Shown one piece after another: positions 18,601 through 26,914 of a stretch of DNA of 64,000 nucleotides. The DNA lies in the NCBI GenBank assembly GCA_030917395.1, contig JAUPUU010000168.1, positions 1 through 64,000 of the forward strand, written 5' to 3'. Position 1 is the first letter of the stretch. Every line of letters starts with the position of its first letter. A program made the position numbers and the translations under genes. The notes beneath the pieces were generated by a model. The model did no database searches, was not told the DNA's origin, and saw nothing but the letters and a program-made list of their open reading frames with translations. Source of the stretch: Cyanobacteriota bacterium erpe_2018_sw_21hr_WHONDRS-SW48-000092_B_bin.40 (GTDB taxonomy: Bacteria > Cyanobacteriota > Vampirovibrionia > Obscuribacterales > Obscuribacteraceae).

Positions 18601-19069
18601 GTTTTGGCTGTTCTAGCTTCAGTGGTTGCTTTTCTAGCTTGTCGCTATCTACCTGAGCCGCTAGCCCTGGGGCATTAGCCTGAGCACGATTCTCTATAGC
18701 AAGTTCAGTCATCTTTTCAAGCGCCAGCTGCTTCAAGCGCTGCACTTTTTTAGCATCATCCGAATCAAGAGATGGTGAACGCAAGATCTCGGCAACAGTT
18801 GGCTCCAGCTCCTGGTTGGCCCGATTGAAATAAACCAAATGCCTTTGTTCGCCACTGACTAAAAAATCATGCTGCCCTCTTTCGGCATCTTGCAATAAGG
18901 AACAAAACAAATCTAAGAGTCCACCCAGGTGATAACTCTCAATCACCAGTTTGCGGTATGAAATCATCGAATTTTGCTGCTGAAAAGCAATCGCAGCAAC
19001 CGCTACAAAAGTCATGACCATGAGCAAAAGTGCAACAACAAGGCCTTTACTATCTACACGCCAAATCAT
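15611..19069 (-). CDS. CHASE3/PAS/GAF sensor histidine kinase
   Basis: A 1152-residue membrane sensor kinase. Order: membrane segment (8-30), CHASE3-like periplasmic sensor (about 35-180), membrane segment (195-222), PAS (240-355), GAF (365-530), three further PAS domains (537-660, 667-787, 795-912), HisKA with phospho-acceptor His926 in S-H-E-L-R-S-P, and HATPase with G-T-G-L-G-L (about 1030-1145). There is no attached receiver, so the phosphate must pass to a separate protein, most likely the neighbour encoded immediately upstream, whose TGA overlaps this ATG (ATGA). The signals are unknown. GAF and PAS domains can bind small ligands or cofactors, and no haem or flavin signature is evident. 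Confidence 0.92.
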   Translation of the reverse strand: MIWRVDSKGLVVALLLMVMTFVAVAAIAFQQQNSMISYRKLVIESYHLGGLLDLFCSLLQDAERGQHDFLVSGEQRHLVYFNRANQELEPTVAEILRSPSLDSDDAKKVQRLKQLALEKMTELAIENRAQANAPGLAAQVDSDKLEKQPLKLEQPKPMNKMEQIRSIVDEIKAGQSSHRKLLTDQLREFTESSTVALSVVFGFAILALLVCGSVVIGLFISNSKITERSKIDALAAASARDRLSNVFASMDEGLLLLDTNSQVTFANQSAQTMFGLEQTDLLAMTFHQLFAGSTSRPLSDYLNLSSVFERAVSLRHLELRLIRSQQQPLFVNVTVIPITSESKVTGAILTFFDTTAQQENEKHIRAQFDVTRILAQQSSLEETGRRIIEAICTNFDWCGGELWLLNEARERLSMATFFAVGGEGEVTNFKHFAEGSLVYTFAKGEGIPGRLWQKEQPMWIEDVLLSELFIRKQLAQEAGLHTAVGVPIFSGQKFFGALFFYSPEVRASDESKLAMFSSVCSQVGQYIEHAQTQALLALSEERYSLALAGSMDGIWDYDIVKKKAFYSSRWKELLGFSDDEFESDREQFYDWVHPDDLAELRRVEKAHLDGETPVFSHLFRIRHRSGKYIWFSSRACAVRNASGEAIRLAGASRDVTSEIEAKQKLIESERKFKAIFDKQFELIGLLTVDGYLIDANLSSLNVIGATLAEVEGKPFWQCPWWTQNEESQQQIRDGITRAAAGQFVRFLTDHSGPNGTIFIDFSLQPVFDEDGQVVLLIPEGRDITELKAAQEKLRESEAMFRRLTENVKAIFWISSLEQRFLYVSPAFSEITGGAVADVLADSDAFFASVHHEDLALAKKLLTDRDGIEVQFRIMREHDQVRWISAKTFSISDDHGQVVQLCGVADDISDRKEAEKRVSEFYSTVSHELRSPLTSIRGSLGLIESGLVGEVSEEASTFVTIARIESDRLIRLINSILDLRKIEAGKMELKYQKTKISDLLHSTVASLAGMAHESKVTVVTEPSCDDEIQLDRDRVIQVLTNLVSNSIKFSKEQSTVVVKAERQTDCIYFSVVDEGAGIAARDLSKLFGKFQQLDSTDSRSQGGTGLGLAISKALVEQHGGEIGVESEPGKGSKFWFTIPVKAKLKGERAKSLA

Positions 19070-21300
19070 GATGAAACTTTCGCTCGCAGACGCGCAATCA
19101 GATCTTTAGTGCAATGATCGCGAACTTGACTAAACTGAATGCCGTGCTCTGGTGCACCGGCAAATCCAGCTGTCAGAGACACCCTAAAGACCGTACAATC
19201 ACCACCGCCAGCATCATCATCAGCCGAAAATTCAATTTCTGAAAATTCTTGCTCTAGTAGGTCAACCAACTCACCAGCCTGTTCAATATTTAGGTCAGGG
19301 AAGGCCAAGACAAACACCCGCTCAACCCAGCGGGCCTTAATTACAGAAGGTTCGAAACGGCCTCTAATCAACGCTCCCAGAGCACATATTACTGACTCAG
19401 CAACAACAGAACCGAACTTTTCACCAAGTTCATCAAAGTCATCAATGCTAACTAGAGCCAAAGTGAAAGGTAGTTCAATTGAAATACATTCTTTCATTCG
19501 TGGTTCAACTTCGGCAACAAATCCTTCACGCGAGAGCAACTGCGTCAAGCGATCACGATCGTGCTGATCGCGACGAAGCCGAGTACGCTCAGCATAAGAA
19601 GCAACGCGAGCAATCAGCTCTTCTTTGAGAACAGGCTTAGCAATTAAGTCATCCCCACCGGCACGAAAAGCCAGCGCCCGTCCTTCTTGATTGCTCTTAG
19701 CCGTGAGGAAAAGCACGGCCAAACTGCGCCAACGCTCGTGTTTACGTATCTCGCGACAAACATCATAGCCACTCAAGCCCGGCATAATCACATCAAGTAC
19801 CACTACTTCAGGCTGACAACGCTCAAGGGCCTGGATAATACCAATCGGCTCATTCAAGGTTTCAACGTTGTAACCCTCAAGGCTCAATATGCGAGAAACA
19901 AAGTCGGTCAAAGCGCTATCATCATCAACTACCAGCACTTTAGGTTTGCTGCGGAAGGATAGATCAGTGACCTCAATTAGAGCATCATGTAATTCATCAG
20001 CAGAAGGCATGAGCGGCAATACTTCAGAGAATCCAGCATAACTAATTTTTGCTGGCACAAGATTGGCATTCCCCTGAGTCTGCGCCTGCAAATCAGACAC
20101 CATCAGCAGTGGCAGAGCCGGATTGCTGGCAGCCAAACGCATATCACGACAAAACTCAAACAGGTCTGGCTTGCTGGCATACGGTTCCGCCACAAGAACC
20201 GCATCAAAGCTACTGCGACTAAGGGCAGTTAAAGCTGAGGCATGACTAGAAGAGATCGACAAGTCGGCGGCTTTTTGAAAAGCTTCAAGTTTCGAAGCTC
20301 CGTCACTGTCTGTGACTGCCAATAGACGAGTGCGATACTGCTCAACTTCAGAGCTAGGTGCACCATACTTCTGCTGGGCATCAATCAAGGCCAATTCACC
20401 ATCAGCAAGAATACGAAAAACCTCAGACCAGATCATTTCGCTTTCTGTCTCAGATGCGTTTGGATCGTAAGCTTTAGTAATACTTTCCAGTCGCTCAGAA
20501 CACTTAGCCACGGTAACTAGCTGAAAGGAACCAGCGGTACCTTTTATTTTGTGAGTAATGGCTAAGACATCCTCAACTTTGCGAGCGGCCTGAGGCTCGT
20601 CTTTAATGCTGCGCAAAAGAGCTGTCAATATCGCCCAAGTGACTTTGAGTTCGACAATATAATGGGCTCGCGCCACATTGATTGTCTCTTCCACTTCTAA
20701 CATTTTTCGCAATTGCGTTAGCTTGTTAAAAAGCACAGACTCAGGCTGAGATTCAAGATTGCCTAATCGCGCCAATTCCGCTCTGGCTAATTCACTGTTT
20801 GGGTACTCTTGGCGAATGTTCTCACATTCAATGTCAACCATCGAAACACGACTAACTGGCCGACCAGGAAACTGACCGGAAGAGTGATCTAAATATTCGG
20901 TCTCAGTTGGTTGGTAATCGGCCTGGGGCAAGATACTGTCTATAACTTCGACAAAGATTTCAGGCAAAACAGGCTTTTGTAGAACAAGGGAAACTTTGAG
21001 AATATTGCGCAACCAGTTAAATGTGCTGCGATCACACCAGTGGCCAGAAATAAAGGCTATTGGCGTATCATTGCCGGCATCCCGCAACTTGCCAATCCAG
21101 GTAACGCCGTCCATGTCGGGCAGCAGATAGTCGACAATAATCAACCGTGGTTTAGAAGCAGCGAGTACCTGCTCCGCATCGCGCACACAGCGAGCTTCCC
21201 AAACCTTGAACCCACGCCGGCCCAGCAGGGCGGAAACAAAGGCTCGGAATGCCTGATCATCGTCGACAATGAGAATCTCACCGCTTGAGCCGGGCTCCAT
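19066..21300 (-). CDS. multi-receiver response regulator with HPt and degenerate GGDEF
   Basis: Order: REC1 (about 8-125, phospho-acceptor D57 in I-V-D-Y-L-L-P-D), HPt domain (about 190-310, H250 in T-H-K-I-K-G-T-A-G-S-F), a receiver-like region lacking a clear acceptor Asp (about 325-445), REC3 (about 453-570, D503 in V-L-D-V-I-M-P-G) and a GGDEF-like C-terminus (about 580-744). The GGDEF signature is replaced by W-V-E-R-V-F (658-663), so diguanylate cyclase activity is unlikely. No DNA-binding domain is present. Together with the kinase downstream it forms a complete His-Asp-His-Asp relay in two genes. The output is probably a protein interaction through the dead cyclase domain. Confidence 0.88.
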   Translation of the reverse strand: MEPGSSGEILIVDDDQAFRAFVSALLGRRGFKVWEARCVRDAEQVLAASKPRLIIVDYLLPDMDGVTWIGKLRDAGNDTPIAFISGHWCDRSTFNWLRNILKVSLVLQKPVLPEIFVEVIDSILPQADYQPTETEYLDHSSGQFPGRPVSRVSMVDIECENIRQEYPNSELARAELARLGNLESQPESVLFNKLTQLRKMLEVEETINVARAHYIVELKVTWAILTALLRSIKDEPQAARKVEDVLAITHKIKGTAGSFQLVTVAKCSERLESITKAYDPNASETESEMIWSEVFRILADGELALIDAQQKYGAPSSEVEQYRTRLLAVTDSDGASKLEAFQKAADLSISSSHASALTALSRSSFDAVLVAEPYASKPDLFEFCRDMRLAASNPALPLLMVSDLQAQTQGNANLVPAKISYAGFSEVLPLMPSADELHDALIEVTDLSFRSKPKVLVVDDDSALTDFVSRILSLEGYNVETLNEPIGIIQALERCQPEVVVLDVIMPGLSGYDVCREIRKHERWRSLAVLFLTAKSNQEGRALAFRAGGDDLIAKPVLKEELIARVASYAERTRLRRDQHDRDRLTQLLSREGFVAEVEPRMKECISIELPFTLALVSIDDFDELGEKFGSVVAESVICALGALIRGRFEPSVIKARWVERVFVLAFPDLNIEQAGELVDLLEQEFSEIEFSADDDAGGGDCTVFRVSLTAGFAGAPEHGIQFSQVRDHCTKDLIARLRAKVSS

Positions 21301-21374
21301 TGTGCACTACCACCTTGTAAGTGTTCGAGAGTTTGAAAAATACAGTCTTACTTAGGTTATACCAACCTGAAGAG

Positions 21375-21415
21375 CAAAAAAACGAGCCTCCAATTTACTT
21401 AGGAAGCTCGTTTTT
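21375..21415 (-). terminator. hairpin terminator with T-run
   Basis: Stem AACGAGC(C)TCC / GGA(A)GCTCGTT around a 10-base loop. On the minus strand it is followed by seven T, so it should end transcription of the small membrane protein gene 40 bases upstream. On the plus strand five T follow, so it could work in both directions. It also insulates the phosphorelay genes from read-through. Confidence 0.8.
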
Positions 21416-21457
21416 GAGTAATTACAAGACGTAAAAGAACGCGAACAGCAGAGGGTT

Positions 21458-21643
21458 TTAGCGGGTGAACTCGCCTGATGAACGAGTATCCTTTTCAATC
21501 AACTTGTAGAGACAACAACCGAAACACACAACGACAAAAGCAAGAAGCAGTACCTGCCAGGTTGCCTTGGCGACGACAAAACATGCAATCGCAACAACAA
21601 CCATGGCAAGGATCGTCGTGATCGGCTCCCGGGCGTGAGCCAT
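21458..21643 (-). CDS. small two-helix membrane protein
   Basis: A 61-residue protein starting M-A-H-A-R-E-P. I chose the ATG at 21643 over one five codons upstream because GGGAGG lies 7 bases before it and in fact overlaps the upstream ATG. Two hydrophobic helices (about 8-27 and 30-48) are separated by a very short turn and followed by a charged tail. The second helix contains C-F-G-C-C. The gene has its own plausible promoter and a strong terminator, so it is an independent single-gene unit. I do not recognise the family. Confidence 0.65.
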   Translation of the reverse strand: MAHAREPITTILAMVVVAIACFVVAKATWQVLLLAFVVVCFGCCLYKLIEKDTRSSGEFTR

Positions 21644-21686
21644 ATCCGAACCTCCCATAGAGAGAAATATTCAATTTTTAGCAGTG

Positions 21687-21716
21687 GATATACAATACAT
21701 CACCAGTCAATATCAA
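21687..21716 (-). promoter_or_regulatory. possible sigma-70 promoter for the small membrane protein
   Basis: On the minus strand TTGATA (21716-21711) and TATATC (21692-21687) are separated by 18 bases and placed about 45 bases before the start codon. This is a consensus match only. Confidence 0.35.
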
Positions 21717-21821
21717 AGATATGCATCAAGCCTTCAAAAAGCCGCTGGCTGCTGCAATACAAGAATATTTTTGAGCTTACGCATATACCTTTATCAGATG
21801 CTGTAATCTCTGCAGCTAGTC

Positions 21822-22418
21822 TTAGGGGCCACCCTCTGGGGCCCCGCCGGCAGGCGGAACTGCGCTAGGAGCGGCAGAGCCAGGTTGGGCCAATTCCTGC
21901 ATTTTTACACTTTGCCAATCGCCACCCTCGGCGTACTTGACCTGCAGAACGCGCACTTTCATGGCCACAACCCTGGGGTCTAGTGTGAAATCGCGCTTCC
22001 ATTTATGACCTTTGGTGCCACCAGCGGCTACGTAGGCGCTGTCAACAGCGTGAAATGTGCCTCGTTCAGTGCCCTCAGCATCAACAAAGCGAATCCTAAA
22101 TTTGACCGCAGATATAGATCGCTGGCTAGTATTCTTGTAATCTGCATATATGCGCGAAGACATAGGTGCATCAAACGGATCAAGATCAAGTTCGCAGCGT
22201 ACGGAGGCCATCTCTACGGGGCACTGATCTTCTGGCACAAATTCACAGCTAATGCTTCGAACTTTTTGGCCAGATTGAGCGTATACAGAAGAACCGGGTG
22301 CAGAAGGCACAATTAACTGGGGCAAGAGCATGGCAGAAACCGATAGAACGAGCAAAAGTGAAAAGCGACCGATAAATTGGCGCTTAACCCTGATTCTGGC
22401 GTTTTTCAGCGCATTCAT
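21822..22418 (-). CDS. secreted hypothetical protein
   Basis: About 198 residues. I chose the ATG at 22418, which has GAGGAG 7 bases upstream, rather than the open frame from 22487. The N-terminus is basic (K-N-A-R-I-R-V-K-R) followed by a long hydrophobic run and a probable cleavage near V-Y-A-Q-S, so the protein is exported. The mature part has paired Cys residues near its start and a beta-rich pattern (I-Y-A-D-Y-K-N, then V-K-F-R-I-R-F-V-D) reminiscent of FxLYD-type immunoglobulin-like modules. The C-terminus is Pro/Ala/Gly-rich. Its first 89 bases overlap, head to head, the start of the 5'-nucleotidase gene on the other strand. Confidence 0.65.
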   Translation of the reverse strand: MNALKNARIRVKRQFIGRFSLLLVLSVSAMLLPQLIVPSAPGSSVYAQSGQKVRSISCEFVPEDQCPVEMASVRCELDLDPFDAPMSSRIYADYKNTSQRSISAVKFRIRFVDAEGTERGTFHAVDSAYVAAGGTKGHKWKRDFTLDPRVVAMKVRVLQVKYAEGGDWQSVKMQELAQPGSAAPSAVPPAGGAPEGGP

Positions 22419-24312
22419 ATGTGCTCTCCTCATAGCCTCTCTACCGCAGGCACTGGCTGATAAAAAAGCCAATTTCACCTTGACCATCTTGCATACTAAT
22501 GACCTTCATGCCCACGATCAGTCCTTCCAAGACAGGGGGAAATTGGTTGGCGGAATGGCCCGCTTAGGTCATTTAATCAGAGAATTGCGCAAAGAGAATA
22601 AAAATGTCGTAGTTGCCGATGCTGGAGACATTTTTCAAGGCACTCCCTTCTTCACCCATTACCTGGGCGAAATAGAAGTAGCAATGCTCAACATGATTGG
22701 CTACGACTTTTATACAGTAGGCAATCATGAATTTGATGCCGGTGCCATCAATCTTGCCACTCAGCTGGGCAAAGCCAAATTTGACATTCTAAACTGTAAC
22801 TTGAATGCTGATGCTTTACCGCAATTAAAAAAGCTTCTCAAACCATCGGTAATTAAGACTATTGCTGGTCAAAAAATTGGCTTCATTGGTGCCATAACCC
22901 CCGATATCGAAACTCTTTCTCTAAACCGCGACGGGGTAGTTTTGCAGAGGGGCAGCAATGAAAAATCAAGAGATCTAAATTGGCTTAGCCCCATCAAAGA
23001 TGAAGTCGAGAGGGTTGCCAATCAAGGCGTCGACAAAATAATTTTGGTGACCCACTGCGGTCTTGATGTTGACAAAATACTGGCCAACGAGATTCCTCAA
23101 ATAGATGCAATCATTGGCGGCCATAGCCATACTAGGCTTGATGCTCCGGTGGTAATCGAGCATCAAGACGGCAGCCAAACACTGATTGTGCAAACCGGCA
23201 GCTATGGGCGCAACCTCGGCAAGCTCGACTTGGCTTTCGACAAGCAAGGCATGGTTAACACTAGAGAGACACACTATAAGCTCTTTCATATTGATGAACA
23301 GATCAGTGAAGACAAGGATATTAGAGACTACTTAGCCCTAAAAGGTCAGCCTCTACAAAATCTGAAAGATACAGTACTGAGCTTTGCCAGTCATGATTTT
23401 GATAACAACTTTCGGGCCATGAAAACAGATTCGGCATTAGGTGATTTGATCTGTGATTCTTTCTACGAAGCCGGCCTCTCAGATAATGCCGAAATAACTT
23501 TGGAAAATAGAGGTGGCATTCGCTCGCGCATCGAAAAGGGTGCCATTAACTTAGAAAAGGTCGAAGAACTGCTGCCCTTCGAAAACCATTTAGTGTTTGC
23601 CGATGTCAGCGGAGAGCGCCTGAAGAAGACACTTGAGCATAGTGTGGCGGGAGCAACCGGCGGCAAATTTTTAGATGTACATGGCCTTAAATTTGCTTAC
23701 GACTCAGAGCGCAAAGTTGGTGATCGCATTGTCTTTGCCTTAGCCGAGAAAAACAAAACCTGGCAAGAAGTCGAACCGCAGTCGACCTATCGCATTGGTA
23801 TGACCGACTATTCGTTCAAAGGTGGAGAAGGTTATCAATTTCCCGATGCCAAAAATGTCAAATATACTGACCTCAAACTCAACGAATATCTAAAAAGCTA
23901 TTTGCTTAAGCACCCGAAGATCAAACCCCAATATGGCGACCGCATTGCTTATTTAAGCGGCAAGCTGCTACATTCAGTCAGCAGCAATCAGCTTGACGAT
24001 TCGCCCATGGCAAACTGTTCTAACGTCAAAGTTTCAGCATTTACCGCCGACAAGCGAGGGGTAACAACTGTCTATAAAGGCACTACTGGCGGTAGCACAG
24101 TTTTACCCCTAACAAATCCAGAATTATTGGTTGAATCAGTACCACTAAAAGAATTCGGCAAAAGAATCGCCAGACAGAAAGCCCAACTAAAGCGCTACAT
24201 CACAATTGTGGCGGAAGGCGAAGCCAAAAGCAAAGGACCTAAATCTGTCAAAGCCGTGAGTTATCCCGTTTCAATTGAAGAGCTAAGAGAGAATTTTGTC
24301 GGACTAAACTAG
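22330..24312 (+). CDS. secreted 5'-nucleotidase / UDP-sugar hydrolase
   Basis: A metallophosphoesterase of the UshA/5'-nucleotidase family, releasing phosphate and nucleosides from extracellular nucleotides. A basic N-terminus and hydrophobic segment (18-36) form a signal peptide or anchor. The metal motifs H-T-N-D-L-H (55-60), D-A-G-D (about 97-100), G-N-H-E-F-D (about 136-141) and G-G-H-S-H-T (about 262-267) are intact. The C-terminal substrate domain shows the L-P-F-E-N-H and G-G-x-R pattern (about 390-430). Length 660 exceeds the typical 520-560, with an extra C-terminal Lys-rich part. The first 89 bases overlap the secreted protein gene on the minus strand. The ribosome site is weak. Confidence 0.9.
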   Translation: MAETDRTSKSEKRPINWRLTLILAFFSAFICALLIASLPQALADKKANFTLTILHTNDLHAHDQSFQDRGKLVGGMARLGHLIRELRKENKNVVVADAGDIFQGTPFFTHYLGEIEVAMLNMIGYDFYTVGNHEFDAGAINLATQLGKAKFDILNCNLNADALPQLKKLLKPSVIKTIAGQKIGFIGAITPDIETLSLNRDGVVLQRGSNEKSRDLNWLSPIKDEVERVANQGVDKIILVTHCGLDVDKILANEIPQIDAIIGGHSHTRLDAPVVIEHQDGSQTLIVQTGSYGRNLGKLDLAFDKQGMVNTRETHYKLFHIDEQISEDKDIRDYLALKGQPLQNLKDTVLSFASHDFDNNFRAMKTDSALGDLICDSFYEAGLSDNAEITLENRGGIRSRIEKGAINLEKVEELLPFENHLVFADVSGERLKKTLEHSVAGATGGKFLDVHGLKFAYDSERKVGDRIVFALAEKNKTWQEVEPQSTYRIGMTDYSFKGGEGYQFPDAKNVKYTDLKLNEYLKSYLLKHPKIKPQYGDRIAYLSGKLLHSVSSNQLDDSPMANCSNVKVSAFTADKRGVTTVYKGTTGGSTVLPLTNPELLVESVPLKEFGKRIARQKAQLKRYITIVAEGEAKSKGPKSVKAVSYPVSIEELRENFVGLN

Positions 24313-24404
24313 TAGATGGCAAATTTGTCGAGCCATGTGACAATTCGTGCCGAGTACAATCAGTACATCCACCCACCTGATTCCGAAGCAAATAGGCAGA
24401 CCAT

Positions 24405-24680
24405 ATGACCCCACCAGCTCAACCCAGCAGAAAGCCTAGACAATGGATCGGGTTCCTTGGTGGTATTTTCGGTGCCTTTCTATTTGGCGGCTGGGAACCA
24501 TTTTTTTTACGAGGCTGGTGGTACGGCATGTTCAGAGATGCCTCAGTCGGCGGTGATTTTTTGAATTCTTACGGTCCGTTTATCACATGGCTGCTCATAT
24601 TCCCGCTATCTGGGTTTCTGATTGGTTTCTTCTTGGTTCGTTGGATAGAAAAACGATTTGTCAAAATTTCTGGCGAATGA
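24405..24680 (+). CDS. small two-helix membrane protein
   Basis: A 91-residue protein with a Pro-rich, basic N-terminus, a Gly/Phe/Trp-rich hydrophobic segment (about 14-37) and a second one (about 58-80), then a short basic tail. No family is recognised. It follows the 5'-nucleotidase by 92 bases. Its last 20 bases overlap, tail to tail, the minus-strand frame ending at 24661. Confidence 0.5.
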   Translation: MTPPAQPSRKPRQWIGFLGGIFGAFLFGGWEPFFLRGWWYGMFRDASVGGDFLNSYGPFITWLLIFPLSGFLIGFFLVRWIEKRFVKISGE

Positions 24681-24948
24681 TTCTCAGGTGCCTAATCACG
24701 CTATCAATGTGGTCTTTAGTAGGATTGTATGCGTAGATCAATGCATCGTTAAAATTGCCTTCGGCCCAGTATTTCTTGACTCCGCCCCAATCGATCTCAC
24801 CGATGAAGTCAGGCTTAGTTCCCTTCTGGATGTGTTGAATGACATCTGCGAAATATCCTGCGACAAAGCGTGGTGCGCACTCTGATTTCAAAGCGGCTCT
24901 AAGAGGGTCTTTTGAAAACTCTCCAAGCTGCAGGGGAAACTCTTTCAC
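24661..24948 (-). CDS. C-terminal part of a probably frameshifted hypothetical gene
   Basis: A 95-residue frame beginning at a GTG inside the 3' end of the upstream frame (50-base overlap, shifted +1). It reads M-K-E-F-P-L-Q-L-G-E-F-S-K-D-P then an amphipathic, globular-looking stretch with many aromatic residues. It has no ribosome site, and its sequence character continues that of the upstream frame. The simplest reading is one gene of roughly 285 codons (24661-25525) interrupted by a single-base indel between about 24948 and 24899. A genuine overlapping two-gene arrangement or programmed frameshift is less likely. Function unknown. Confidence 0.45.
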   Translation of the reverse strand: MKEFPLQLGEFSKDPLRAALKSECAPRFVAGYFADVIQHIQKGTKPDFIGEIDWGGVKKYWAEGNFNDALIYAYNPTKDHIDSVIRHLRIIRQKF

Positions 24949-25525
24949 TAATCTGTCTATATGCCGGATCTGTATCTAGTCCGGTATCGAAACCCTGTTT
25001 GTAAAACTCTTGCTCCAAGCGAATCGTGGCTGCGATCAAATTCCTATCTAGATGATTTCGGCCATCACCAATTCTCTTTGCCAACTCTGGAAACGCAGCA
25101 TTAGCAGCCTTACATGCAGGATACGAAATATAAGCATCCTCATTTCCCCGATGGGGATAGACAACATTTAATGGCTCCAACCTTGCCGGAATCTCAAAAC
25201 TACCAAGAGCTTTTCTTGAGGACTCAATACCATTCCCAACCTTCCTTAAATCTTTCTGCAAATCTCTCATGTCATAGGCTACACTCGGAGTTTCTTCTGC
25301 CAGGCCATCAATAGTAAATTTACTGGCACTGCTCGATGTGTCGCCATTCTTTCTAAATAAATCTGTAGCTGGCTCATCCTGGCCGAGGTAATGCGCTTGC
25401 TGCACCCTGTTCCACCTGGCTTGATTGCCAGCGTCTCCAACAACACCGCTACGCTGCACTTCGGGTGCCGCTTTTACTTCGTTAACTTCTTGCCGGTCGC
25501 CCTGCTCTTTCTCTTTGTCTAACAT
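24899..25525 (-). CDS. hypothetical protein, N-terminal part of a probable frameshifted gene
   Basis: A 208-residue hydrophilic protein without signal peptide or membrane segment. The first 90 residues are charged and Gln/Glu/Asp-rich, probably disordered. The remainder alternates helices and has D-T-G-L-D-T-D-P before the frame change. The last 16 residues (Ser/Arg/Trp-rich) look like out-of-frame translation, whereas the overlapping +1 frame continues in a more protein-like way to 24661. No homologous family is recognised and the ribosome site is weak. Nothing nearby suggests a role. Confidence 0.5.
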   Translation of the reverse strand: MLDKEKEQGDRQEVNEVKAAPEVQRSGVVGDAGNQARWNRVQQAHYLGQDEPATDLFRKNGDTSSSASKFTIDGLAEETPSVAYDMRDLQKDLRKVGNGIESSRKALGSFEIPARLEPLNVVYPHRGNEDAYISYPACKAANAAFPELAKRIGDGRNHLDRNLIAATIRLEQEFYKQGFDTGLDTDPAYRQISERVSPAAWRVFKRPS

Positions 25526-25798
25526 CTAAGCTTTCCCAGACGGGCACTGATTAATTGTGCCCAATTATCAGGAGATCAAGCCTGCTTTCACTAGCTACTG
25601 CAGTTCACATTACCGCCTCCTACGGCAATTAACTTGCTCTAGACACTGTCTACGTCGGATAATCGGCCGCTGGCAGGTGCCAAATCCAAGCCCAACTATG
25701 AAACCCAAATATTGCTGCCTATTCGCGTAGGGGCTTAACATTGAGTCAGCTTGGCAAAATAAATGAAGCAATTGACGACTTTTCGAACGTAAGTAGAA

Positions 25799-26914
25799 TC
25801 ACATTTTATTCTTTTGCAATTCATCCAAATTTAGTTGGGCGTCTTTAAACCCAGCTTTTAATCGCAGTGCTTCTTTATACTCAGACTCAGCCTGCTGTTT
25901 GTTGCCCATTTGCATCAAAGCCACACCCAAATTATTGTGCGCAGCTGCTGAACTTGGGTCATACTTTATTGCTTCCTGATAGTGACCAACCGCTTCTTGC
26001 AACTGTCCTTGTTTCTGCAAAAGCAAGGCGAGATTGTAGTGCGCATCAGCATAGTGAGAATCTATGCGCAGAGCTTTGCGAAACTCATCTAGAGCTTTTT
26101 TGCTGTCACCCTGACTGAGATAGGTCACACCTAAACTAGTGTGCGCCTGAGCATAGCCCAGATTTCGCTGAGCCTCTGAACAATCAGGATTGATCTTCAA
26201 GGCCTGCTGGAAACATTCAATTGCCTCAGGGTATTTCCCCATGTTGCTATAAACCACACCAAGATTATTGTGAGCTTCAGGAAAGTCTGGCTGAGCAGCG
26301 ATAGCCAGGCGATACTCTTGAATGGCTCGATCATTGTCTTCAGCTGCCGCTAGCAATCGAGCCAAACTATAGTGAGCAGCAGCATTCTTCTCATCAAGCT
26401 GAATAGCCTTTTCATAGCCCTCCATGGCCGGTCTTAGCTGACCTAGCCTTTCTAGTGAGATAGCTAAATTGTATTGATACTCGCTATTGGCGCCAGCTTG
26501 CAAGGCACACTCAAATTCTTTAACAGCGGAGGCATATTGGCCCTGATCGAAGAGTGCCACACCCAGGTCGAAGTGGGCCTCGGCAAATCTGTTATCAAGC
26601 TTAAGAGCTTTCTGATATTGGCCAATGGCCTCGTCAATCTTATTCTGGCGATGATAAATCTTCCCCATCAAATTGAGTGCAGCAGCGCTCTCGCCATCTT
26701 TCAAAATTATTCGACTGACCAGACCAGAAGCATCATTGTATTTTCGCGCTAGATAAGCTTGATTAGCTCGCTCAAGAGCGGCGCTATTGTTATTTTGGGC
26801 ATTGCTCGCAGCCGCTGCGCTATCTAGAGAGAGAGAGAGAAACAGAGAAGCAGCTAGGCCACAGCAAATGACTGTTTTCACTGCACTGATTAGCTTCACG
26901 CCCATAAGGTTCAA
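25799..26914 (-). CDS. secreted TPR-repeat protein
   Basis: A 371-residue protein with a signal peptide (hydrophobic about 12-32, ending S-A-A-A-A) and about nine consecutive 34-residue TPR units filling the rest. Canonical positions are clear, such as A-E-A-H-x-N-L-G-V and Y-x-x-A-I-x-x-Y/F-x-x-A-L-x-x-x-P. TPR arrays bind other proteins, here in the periplasm or on the surface. The start is TTG at 26914 with GGGAAG upstream; an ATG three codons later (26905) is the alternative. It is divergent, 64 bases apart, from another secreted TPR gene, so the two may be co-regulated. Confidence 0.85.
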   Translation of the reverse strand: MNLMGVKLISAVKTVICCGLAASLFLSLSLDSAAAASNAQNNNSAALERANQAYLARKYNDASGLVSRIILKDGESAAALNLMGKIYHRQNKIDEAIGQYQKALKLDNRFAEAHFDLGVALFDQGQYASAVKEFECALQAGANSEYQYNLAISLERLGQLRPAMEGYEKAIQLDEKNAAAHYSLARLLAAAEDNDRAIQEYRLAIAAQPDFPEAHNNLGVVYSNMGKYPEAIECFQQALKINPDCSEAQRNLGYAQAHTSLGVTYLSQGDSKKALDEFRKALRIDSHYADAHYNLALLLQKQGQLQEAVGHYQEAIKYDPSSAAAHNNLGVALMQMGNKQQAESEYKEALRLKAGFKDAQLNLDELQKNKM

